NCBI RefSeq assembly: GCF_016741785.1
Contig: NZ_JAERRL010000001.1
Coordinates: 310,001 to 374,000 of the forward strand
Source of the DNA: Streptomyces sp. 7-21
GTDB taxonomy: Bacteria; Actinomycetota; Actinomycetes; Streptomycetales; Streptomycetaceae
DNA: 64,000 nucleotides
Reading direction: 5' to 3'
Below the pieces are notes generated by a model. The model saw only the letters and a program-made list of their open reading frames with translations, did not search any database and had not been told where the DNA came from. Shown piece by piece: positions 56,977-64,000 of the stretch. Numbering within the stretch: position 1 is the stretch's first letter; each line of letters starts with the position of its first letter. Position numbers and translations under genes: made by a program.

Positions 56977-57249
56977 ATGCGACGCAAGCTGACGTTCCTG
57001 GCCGGAGCGGCCGTCGGTTACGTCCTTGGCGCCCGTGCTGGACGGGAGCGGTACGAGCAGATGTGCCGGGCGGCCGAACGGGCACGCGCCAACCCCGCGT
57101 TGCGGAACGCCGCCGAGTCGGTGGCCCTGACGGGGCGCCAGGCGGCGGCCCGGGCGGCGGGCGCGGTGGCTGACCGGGCGGGGGACCGGCTGCCGCCCGT
57201 CGTCGCTGACCGGCTACGCTCGGTGCGGGAGCGGGGGTCAGCGGCCTGA
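56977..57249 (+). CDS. YtxH-like small membrane-associated protein
   Basis: A 90-residue protein starting MRRKLTFLAGAAVGYVLGARAGRERYEQM, with a Gly-rich helix and then an Arg/Glu amphipathic stretch. This is typical of actinobacterial YtxH/phage-shock-like small proteins, whose function is unknown. The rest is Ala/Arg-rich and ends DRLRSVRERGSAA. GGAAGGA lies 7 nt before the ATG at 56977. Confidence 0.75.
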   Translation: MRRKLTFLAGAAVGYVLGARAGRERYEQMCRAAERARANPALRNAAESVALTGRQAAARAAGAVADRAGDRLPPVVADRLRSVRERGSAA

Positions 57250-57287
57250 AAGGTCTTCCGGCGGCCCATTGCCCGGGGTGACTGATG

Positions 57288-57345
57288 ACGGTTACCGTTA
57301 AGTGGCAAGCGTTCGGCATTCCGTAAGCCGATCGGCATATCGAAC
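57288..57345 (+). promoter_or_regulatory. Dyads upstream of the IclR-type gene
   Basis: ACGGT T ACCGT (57288-57298) is a perfect dyad with a single central base. From 57311 to 57345, GTTCGGCAT ... ATATCGAAC forms an imperfect long dyad whose ends, GTTCG and CGAAC, match the outer bases of the two operators at 59267 and 62709. Autoregulation by the IclR-type protein is the simplest reading. Confidence 0.4.
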
Positions 57346-57361
57346 GGGGAGGCGTGAGGGG

Positions 57362-58153
57362 ATGGGGCGTCGCGTACCGGCGGTCACCCGGGCGCTGGAC
57401 ATCTTGGAGCTGTTCCTCGACGGGGACGGGACGCTGTCCGCCCCTGAGATCACGCGCAAGCTCCAGCTGCCGCGTACCACCGTCCACGAGCTGGTCACCA
57501 CGCTGGCGGCGAGGTCGTACCTGGTGCCCGTGCCCGAGCAGCCGGGTCGCTACCGGCTCGGGGTGCGGACCTACCAGCTCGGCAGCCGCTACGCCGAGCA
57601 GCTGGACCTGGCCGCCGAGGGCCAGCAGGTCGCCCGCTCGGTCGCCGAGACCTGCGGCGAGACGGTGCACGTCGCGGTTCTGGAAGACGCCGATGTGATC
57701 TATATCGCGAAGGTGGACAGCACCCACGCCGTGCGGATGGTCTCCGCGGCCGGGCGGCGCCTGCCCGCGCACTGCACGGCGGTCGGCAAGATGCTGCTCG
57801 CCTCGCTGCCGCCGGAAGAGCTGGACGCCCGGCTCCCCGAGGACGGCAAGCTGCGCGCGATGACGCCGAACTCCTTCACGGACACCGGTGCCCTGCGCCG
57901 GGCCCTCACCGGCATCAGGGAGCGCGGTGTCGCGTTCGAGCAGCGCGAGTCCAACCCCGACGTCAGCTGCGTCGCGGCCCCGGTGCAGGACCGCTCCGGC
58001 CGCGTCGTCGCCGCGCTGTCCATCTCGGTGCCCATGATCCGGTGGAGCGAGGAGCGGCAGGAGGAGCTGGCCGCCCTTGCGGTCAAGGGTGCGCGGCAGC
58101 TCTCGGAGCGCCTCGGCCACCACGTCGGCCCCGCGGAGAGAGGAGCATCGTGA
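57362..58153 (+). CDS. IclR-family transcriptional regulator
   Basis: A 263-residue regulator. The N-terminal winged helix (residues 1-70) has VTRALDILELFLDGDGTLSAPEITRKLQLPRTTVHELVTTLAARSYL. The C-terminal effector domain (residues 85-263) contains the LGVRTYQLGSRY, AGRRLPAHCTAVGKMLLA and NPDVSCVAAPVQDRSGRVVAALSISVP segments of the family. ATG 57362 has GAGG tracts upstream. It overlaps the SMP-30 gene by 4 nt (GTGA). It probably controls the ABC importer and the GH51 gene through the TTCGAAATWACGAA sites. Confidence 0.92.
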   Translation: MGRRVPAVTRALDILELFLDGDGTLSAPEITRKLQLPRTTVHELVTTLAARSYLVPVPEQPGRYRLGVRTYQLGSRYAEQLDLAAEGQQVARSVAETCGETVHVAVLEDADVIYIAKVDSTHAVRMVSAAGRRLPAHCTAVGKMLLASLPPEELDARLPEDGKLRAMTPNSFTDTGALRRALTGIRERGVAFEQRESNPDVSCVAAPVQDRSGRVVAALSISVPMIRWSEERQEELAALAVKGARQLSERLGHHVGPAERGAS

Positions 58154-59028
58154 GCAGCAGTGCGAGTGGCGGAAGCGGCCTGGAGGTCGCCGTCCGGGCC
58201 CAGGCCGAGCTGGGGGAGGGCCCGACCTGGCACGTGCGGGAGCAGCGCCTGATATGGGTGGACATCCTCTCCAGCCGTGTCCACGGCTACGACCCGGCAA
58301 CGGGGCGGCGCTCCGTCCGCGTCACCGAGCAGCACGTCGGAGCCGCCAAGCCGGCTGCCGGCGGCGGGCTCGTGGTCAACCTGCGCGACGGCGTGGGCCA
58401 GTACGACGCCGGCGGTACCTTCCGCTGGCTCTGGCACGACCCGGTGCCGGGGCGCCGCGGCAACGATGCGGCGGTGGCGCCTGACGGCTCCCTGTGGGCC
58501 GGCACGATGCGCTACGACGAGGGGCAGGGCGGCGGCTCGCTGGTCCGCGTCACGCCTGACGGCGAGGTGAGCACCATCCTTGCGGAGGTGACCGTCAGCA
58601 ACGGCACCGGCTGGAGCCCCGACGGCAAGCTGGTGTACTACATCGACACCCCGACCCGCCGCGTGGACGTCCTGACGATGACGGACGACGGCGGTGCCGC
58701 GGACCGCCGTCCGCTGCTGTCCACCGAGGACGTGGCGGGCTACCCCGACGGCATGACCGTGGACGCCGACGGCTGCCTGTGGGTGGCGTTCTGGGAGGGC
58801 GGGGCCGTGCGGCGCTACACGCCCGACGGGCGCCTGGACCGCACGGTGGCGGTGCCCGTCTCGCGTCCCACCGCGTGCGCCTTCGGCGGCCCGGACCTCA
58901 CCGACCTCTACATCACGTCGGCGCGCACCGGCGCGGACCCGGCGGCCGAGCCGCTGGCCGGATCGGTGTTCGTGCTCCCGGGCGCGGGGCGCGGACTGCC
59001 GCAGCCGGAGTTCGGCGGCGCCGCGTAG
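58150..59028 (+). CDS. SMP-30/gluconolactonase-family lactonase
   Basis: A 292-residue six-bladed beta-propeller. Metal-binding and family landmarks are AELGEGPTWHVREQRLIWVDI (Glu near residue 19), GRRGNDAAVAPDGSLWAGTM (Asn/Asp), SNGTGWSPDGKLVYYIDT (Asn and Asp) and GYPDGMTVDADGCLWVAFW (Asp). These are the divalent-metal site of sugar-lactone hydrolases. In an arabinoside cluster, L-arabinono-lactone is a reasonable substrate and would mean oxidative arabinose breakdown, but the dehydrogenase and dehydratases are not in the window. The GTG start overlaps the IclR stop and follows AGAGGAG. Confidence 0.9.
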   Translation: MSSSASGGSGLEVAVRAQAELGEGPTWHVREQRLIWVDILSSRVHGYDPATGRRSVRVTEQHVGAAKPAAGGGLVVNLRDGVGQYDAGGTFRWLWHDPVPGRRGNDAAVAPDGSLWAGTMRYDEGQGGGSLVRVTPDGEVSTILAEVTVSNGTGWSPDGKLVYYIDTPTRRVDVLTMTDDGGAADRRPLLSTEDVAGYPDGMTVDADGCLWVAFWEGGAVRRYTPDGRLDRTVAVPVSRPTACAFGGPDLTDLYITSARTGADPAAEPLAGSVFVLPGAGRGLPQPEFGGAA

Positions 59029-59110
59029 CCGGCGGCGGGCCCGCTGTCCTTCTTTTCACCTGTTCGCGTTTCTTTCCGTTCCTTCGCCTCCTTACGTTCT
59101 GTCTGATTTT

Positions 59111-59144
59111 CCGCCGCGGCCCCTTTGCTCCGGGGTCGCGGCGG
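59111..59144 (+). terminator. Terminator of the IclR/SMP-30 transcript
   Basis: A 13-bp stem (CCGCCGCGGCCCC / GGGGTCGCGGCGG, one G-T pair) with an 8-nt loop follows the lactonase gene by 82 nt. The stretch from 59050 is pyrimidine-rich. Confidence 0.75.
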
Positions 59145-59214
59145 TCTGCTGTCTGCGCCTGCCCTGCGATGTCCGCTCCGGGTACGGAAAAACGGATCGT
59201 TTCTGTCTCAACCG

Positions 59215-59244
59215 TTGACGCTGACCGCGCCCGCCGCCTACGTT
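59215..59244 (+). promoter_or_regulatory. Promoter of the sugar ABC importer operon
   Basis: TTGACG, an 18-nt spacer and TACGTT form the predicted -35/-10. The -35 lies in ACCGTTGACG, a 10-mer that recurs at 62655 in front of the GH51 gene. Confidence 0.6.
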
Positions 59245-59266
59245 CACGTTCGTATTACCGGCCTGC

Positions 59267-59282
59267 GTTCGAAATTACGAAT
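59267..59282. promoter_or_regulatory. TTCGAAATTACGAA operator before the importer operon
   Basis: GTTCGAAATTACGAAT carries the dyad TTCG-N6-CGAA. It lies about 22 bp after the -10 box and 24 bp before the start codon. It matches the site at 62710-62723 in 13 of 14 bases. A further half-site (CGTTCGTATTACCGG) starts at 59248. Confidence 0.65.
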
Positions 59283-59305
59283 GCGCAGCGAAAGAGGACG
59301 GACGA

Positions 59306-60664
59306 ATGCATCGATCCGTGTTCCCTTCCCTGCCGCCGCCGCAGGGTCCGAGCCGTCGCCGGGTGCTGGGGGCCTTCGCAGGGCTTGGAGCGCTTGCTGC
59401 GTCCTCCGCGGTCGCGGGCTGCGCCGCGCCGTCGGGCGTCAGCGGGGACAGGACGCTGGTGCGGTACTGGCACCTCTTCGGCGGCGGAGACGGCGTCAAC
59501 ATGCAGGGGATGCTGGACGACTTCCGCCGTGAGCACCCGGAGATCCAGCTCCAGGACGCCACGCTCCAGTGGGGCGCGCCGTACTACACCAAGCTCGGCA
59601 TGGCCGGCGCCGGCGGGCGGGCGCCCGAGGTCGCGGCGCTGCACCTGGCGCGGCTGCCCGGCTTCGCCCCCGGGCGGCTGCTGGACGCCTTCGATCTCGA
59701 CCTGCTCGCCGAGCACGGGGTCGGCCCCCAGCACTTCACCGAGGACCTGTGGCAGCGCGGCTCCGTGAACGGGCGGCAGTACGCCATCCCGTTCGACACC
59801 CACCCGATGGTGCTCTACTACCAGACGGAGATCTGCGAGAGCGCCGGCCTGCTGGAGAACGGGCGGCTGCGGCCCATCGAGGGGGCCGACGCCTTCGCCG
59901 ACGCGCTCCGCGCCGCCCGCGACGTCACCGGCAGGCCCAGTCTGGTCACCGAGACGCTGGGCAGCGAGACGGTCGGGCCCTGGCGGCTGTTCTCGACGTT
60001 CTACTCGCAGACCGGCGGGACGCTGCTCAACGAGGACGCCACCCGCATCACGATCGACGACGACAAGGCCCTTGAGGTGCTGCGCTTCATGCGCATGCTC
60101 ACCGACGAAGGGCTGGCGGTCCGCAACATCGACGTCAACGCCGTCGTGGGCAGGTTCAGCGCGGGTGACACCGCGTTCGCGCTGCACGGCGACTGGGAGG
60201 TCACCACCTTCACCAACAACGACGTGCCGTTCTCCATGACCCGGGTGCCCAACCTGTTCGGCCGCCCGAGCACCCAGGCCGACAGCCACTCGTTCGTGCT
60301 GCCGCACCAGACCGGCCGCGGCGGCGCCTCGAACGAGGCCGCGCACGCCTTCGTCGCCTGGATGGTCACGCACTCCGTGGACTGGGCCGCTGGGGGCCAC
60401 GTGCCTGCGTACCTGCCCACCCTGGAGAACCCGGACTACCTGGCGCTGGTGCCGCAGTCGGAGTACCGCTCCGTCATCAACGACGTGGCGCTCGACCCGC
60501 CGGCCTGGTTCGCCGGTTCCGCATCCTCGCTGTGGCTGGAGCTCGGCGCCGTCTTCTCCGGCGTGCTCACCGGCTCCCGCACCCCGGAGAACGGGCTGGC
60601 CGAGGCCAAGGCCCGGCTGCGCCAGCTCCTCGACACCCCGAGCCCCTTCGGAGAGACGGCATGA
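59306..60664 (+). CDS. Sugar ABC importer solute-binding lipoprotein
   Basis: A 452-residue family 1 binding protein. The signal has a twin-arginine-like SRRRVLGAFAGLGAL and a lipobox VAGC (Cys39), so it may be a Tat-exported lipoprotein. The mature part starts TLVRYWHLFGGGDGVNMQGMLDDF, with later AWWR-like positions replaced by family-variable residues, and NTPLVLYYQTEI-type PMVLYYQTEICESAGL. ATG 59306 is preceded by AAAGAGG. It is followed by two permease genes with 4-nt overlaps; no ATPase is encoded here, so a shared MsiK-type ATPase is expected. Confidence 0.9.
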   Translation: MHRSVFPSLPPPQGPSRRRVLGAFAGLGALAASSAVAGCAAPSGVSGDRTLVRYWHLFGGGDGVNMQGMLDDFRREHPEIQLQDATLQWGAPYYTKLGMAGAGGRAPEVAALHLARLPGFAPGRLLDAFDLDLLAEHGVGPQHFTEDLWQRGSVNGRQYAIPFDTHPMVLYYQTEICESAGLLENGRLRPIEGADAFADALRAARDVTGRPSLVTETLGSETVGPWRLFSTFYSQTGGTLLNEDATRITIDDDKALEVLRFMRMLTDEGLAVRNIDVNAVVGRFSAGDTAFALHGDWEVTTFTNNDVPFSMTRVPNLFGRPSTQADSHSFVLPHQTGRGGASNEAAHAFVAWMVTHSVDWAAGGHVPAYLPTLENPDYLALVPQSEYRSVINDVALDPPAWFAGSASSLWLELGAVFSGVLTGSRTPENGLAEAKARLRQLLDTPSPFGETA

Positions 60665-61626
60665 CACTCCCCGCACCGACCACAGCGGCGCCCGGGAAGC
60701 CGGACGCGGCCCGGGCGGACCGCGCCGCGCCGGGCAAGGCCGTGCGCCGCTCCTGGCTGGAGCACGGCCTCGTCTTCACCGCTCCCTTCCTCATCATGTA
60801 CGGGCTGTTCCTGGTCTGGCCGCTGGTGTACGGCATACGCATCAGCCTGACCGACCGGGACATCGCCGGCACCAAGGAGAATTTCGTCGGCTTCGACAAC
60901 TACGCCGAGGCGCTGCGCGATCCGGACGTGTGGTCGTCGCTGTGGAACACCGTGTGGTTCACGCTGCTCTCCACCGTGCCGCTGGTCGTCGTCGGGCTGG
61001 TGCTGGCGCTGCTCGCGCACCACCTCCGGGTCGTCAGCTGGCTGTGGCGGCTGAGCTGGTTCGCCCCGTTCCTGCTGCCCTCCGGCGTCGTCTGCCTGCT
61101 GTGGGCGTGGGTGATCTACCCTCCCGACTTCGGCTTCGCCGACCAGCTGCTGGCCCGCTTCGGGCTGGAGCCCGGCATCGGGTGGCTGACCGATGAGCGC
61201 TACGCGATGCTGTCCATCGTCCTGACCACGGTGTGGTGGACGGTCGGCTTCAACTTCCTGCTGTACCTGGCGGCGCTCCAGGCCATTCCGCAGCACCTGT
61301 ACGAGGCGGCGGAGCTGGACGGCGCCGGGCCGCTGCACCGGCTGCGTCACATCACGCTGCCGATGCTCAACCGCACCACGGGCCTGGTGCTGATCCTCCA
61401 GCTGCTCAACTCGCTGAAGATCTTCGACCAGGTGTACATCATGACCGGCGGCGGTCCGGACGAGTCGACGCGCCCGATCCTGCAGTACGTGTTCCAGGCC
61501 GGCTTCACCGGCTACCGGATCGGCTACGCCTCGGCCATCTCCTACATCTTCTTCGTCCTGATTGTGGTGGTCTCCCTTCTCCATCTGCGATTCACCCGCC
61601 GGTCCCGAGAGGAGAACAGCCGATGA
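60661..61626 (+). CDS. Sugar ABC importer permease (MalF type)
   Basis: A 321-residue permease with six predicted helices, starting after a Pro/Ala-rich tail with LEHGLVFTAPFLIMYGLFLVWPLVYGIRIS. The EAA coupling loop is LYEAAELDGAGPLHRLRHITLPML. The motif VYIMTGGGPDESTRPILQYVFQAGF is typical of CUT1 permeases. Its start overlaps the binding-protein stop (ATGA) and its stop overlaps the next permease start. Confidence 0.94.
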   Translation: MTLPAPTTAAPGKPDAARADRAAPGKAVRRSWLEHGLVFTAPFLIMYGLFLVWPLVYGIRISLTDRDIAGTKENFVGFDNYAEALRDPDVWSSLWNTVWFTLLSTVPLVVVGLVLALLAHHLRVVSWLWRLSWFAPFLLPSGVVCLLWAWVIYPPDFGFADQLLARFGLEPGIGWLTDERYAMLSIVLTTVWWTVGFNFLLYLAALQAIPQHLYEAAELDGAGPLHRLRHITLPMLNRTTGLVLILQLLNSLKIFDQVYIMTGGGPDESTRPILQYVFQAGFTGYRIGYASAISYIFFVLIVVVSLLHLRFTRRSREENSR

Positions 61627-62525
61627 GTGCCATGACGGCCGTGCGCGCGGTGAAGCGGGTCTTCGCGCCGGAGAACGAGGAGGACGGCAGCGGCCGCAAG
61701 CTCCGGTGGACCCCCGGCCGGATCGCGCTGCTGGCCTGCGCGCTGCTGCTGGCGCTGCTGTGGGTGCTGCCGCTGGCCTGGGCGCTGGCGACGTCCCTGA
61801 AGCCCGAGAACGAGACCACCGACACGCCGCTGCACTGGATCGGCTCGGAGATCACCTTCGACGCCTACCGCCAGGTCTGGGCGTCCGGCGACCTGACGCG
61901 GTGGATGCTGAACACGGCTTACATCGCCTCGGTGACGACGGTGCTGACCGTCGTGCTGTCGGCGATGGCGGCGTACGGCTTCTCCCGCACTCAGTTCCGC
62001 GGGCGCAAGGTGCTGTACGGCCTGGTGCTGGCGGGGATCATGGTGCCGCCGCAGGTGCTGATCGCCCCGCTGTTCGCGGAGATGGTGGCGCTGAACCTGG
62101 TGGACACCTACTGGGGCGTCATCCTGCCGCAGGTCGCGGTGCCCGCGATGGTCTTCATCCTTGTGAAGTTCTTCGAGGCGGTGCCGCGCGAGCTGGAGGA
62201 GGCCGCCTATGTCGACGGAGCCGGCCGCTGGCGGGTGTTCTGGCAGATCGTCATGCCGCTGTCCCGGCCGGTGCTCTCGGCGGTGGGCATCTTCACGTTC
62301 ATCCAGACCTGGAACAACTTCCTGTGGCCGTTCCTGGTGACGACCGACCCCAACGGCATGACGCTGCCGGTGGGTCTGGTGAACGTGCAGTCCACCTACG
62401 GCGTCCGCTACGCGCAGGTGATGGCGTCGGTGATCATCGGCGGTCTGCCGCTGCTGATCGTCTTCGTCTTCTTCCAGCGCCAGATCGTGCGCGGCGTCGC
62501 GCACACCGGTATCGCCGGGCAGTAG
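61623..62525 (+). CDS. Sugar ABC importer permease (MalG type)
   Basis: A 300-residue CUT1 permease. It begins with a cytoplasmic basic segment and a first helix (RIALLACALLLALLWVLPLAWALATSLKPENE). The coupling loop is LEEAAYVDGAGRWRVFWQIVMPLSRPVL, followed by QTWNNFLWPFLVTTD and a C-terminal QRQIVRGVAHTGIAGQ typical of the family. It is coupled to the previous gene by an ATGA overlap and ends in a 15-bp terminator. Confidence 0.94.
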   Translation: MSAMTAVRAVKRVFAPENEEDGSGRKLRWTPGRIALLACALLLALLWVLPLAWALATSLKPENETTDTPLHWIGSEITFDAYRQVWASGDLTRWMLNTAYIASVTTVLTVVLSAMAAYGFSRTQFRGRKVLYGLVLAGIMVPPQVLIAPLFAEMVALNLVDTYWGVILPQVAVPAMVFILVKFFEAVPRELEEAAYVDGAGRWRVFWQIVMPLSRPVLSAVGIFTFIQTWNNFLWPFLVTTDPNGMTLPVGLVNVQSTYGVRYAQVMASVIIGGLPLLIVFVFFQRQIVRGVAHTGIAGQ

Positions 62526-62544
62526 CCTCCGCCCGTCCCGCCGC

Positions 62545-62584
62545 CGGGTTCCCTCCGGGCGCTGCCCGCCCCGGAGGGAACCCG
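62545..62584 (+). terminator. Terminator of the importer operon
   Basis: A 15-bp perfect stem (62545-62559 with 62570-62584; core GGGTTCCCTCCGG) with a 10-nt loop starts 19 nt after the permease stop. It separates the importer transcript from the GH51 gene, which has its own promoter. Confidence 0.85.
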
Positions 62585-62657
62585 ACAGCCGCTTTCCGGC
62601 GCTCGTCCGGGGCAGCCCTTCGGTCCGTGCCCGCGGATCGCGGGGCCGTGAACACCG

Positions 62658-62686
62658 TTGACGGGCGACTTCTTCCGTCCTACCGT
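62658..62686 (+). promoter_or_regulatory. Promoter of the GH51 arabinofuranosidase gene
   Basis: TTGACG, a 17-nt spacer and TACCGT. The -35 and its upstream flank (ACCGTTGACG) are identical to the importer promoter at 59212-59220. Confidence 0.6.
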
Positions 62687-62708
62687 TCTGTTCGAAGTCG
62701 CGATCGTC

Positions 62709-64000
<1,292 letters not shown>

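Overview
The window comes from a high-GC mycelial actinomycete, almost certainly Streptomyces or a very close relative. The main evidence is the scy polarity gene followed by methylmalonyl-CoA epimerase, thiolase and meaB, together with isobutyryl-CoA mutase, a DUF6230/DUF6114 gene pair, Lsr2, two AfsR-type regulators and a complete GlgE alpha-glucan operon. It is chromosomal core and near-core DNA. I see no prophage, insertion sequence, CRISPR array or replication origin. Everything was read by eye, so family names rest on motifs and remembered homologues, not on database searches.

Left part (1-21 kb). Scy runs off the left edge. Next come acyl-CoA metabolism genes (epimerase, thiolase, meaB, icmA) interleaved with a PepSY protein divergent from a two-component system and with two MarR/DUF3817 pairs. 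A thioredoxin-TPR protein is followed by a three-gene secreted/membrane cassette of unknown function (13.7-16.5 kb). Pyruvate kinase and phosphofructokinase are divergent, and a DrrAB-type ABC exporter follows.

Middle (21-45 kb). A 1080-residue AfsR-like regulator lies downstream of a serine/threonine dehydratase that is divergent from an amidohydrolase. The operon glgE-treS-mak-glgB (minus strand) encodes conversion of trehalose to maltose, to maltose-1-phosphate, to linear alpha-1,4-glucan and then to branched glucan. The debranching enzyme GlgX is encoded separately at 47-50 kb. A five-gene oligopeptide ABC importer and a heterodimeric ABC exporter follow.

Right part (45-64 kb). Here lie an HATPase, an L,D-transpeptidase lipoprotein, glgX, a second AfsR-like regulator, a secreted cutinase/PET-hydrolase-like enzyme and an lsr2 paralogue. 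A short graveyard of broken genes includes a reductase gene with an internal inversion and a HEAT-repeat gene broken by an 11-bp duplication. Truncated haemoglobin and two tRNA genes (Met-CAT and Asn) follow. The last 7 kb is an arabinoside-type utilisation cluster: IclR regulator, SMP-30 lactonase, ABC importer and a GH51 arabinofuranosidase cut by the right edge. Two promoters in it share the same -35 and a nearly identical palindrome.

Several genes without a Shine-Dalgarno have a TANNNT hexamer 6-8 nt before the start codon, which suggests leaderless transcription. The most interesting unexplained items are the three-gene secreted cassette, the Asp-rich kinase/PepSY pair with its CTGAAG repeats, and the shared operator of the arabinoside cluster.
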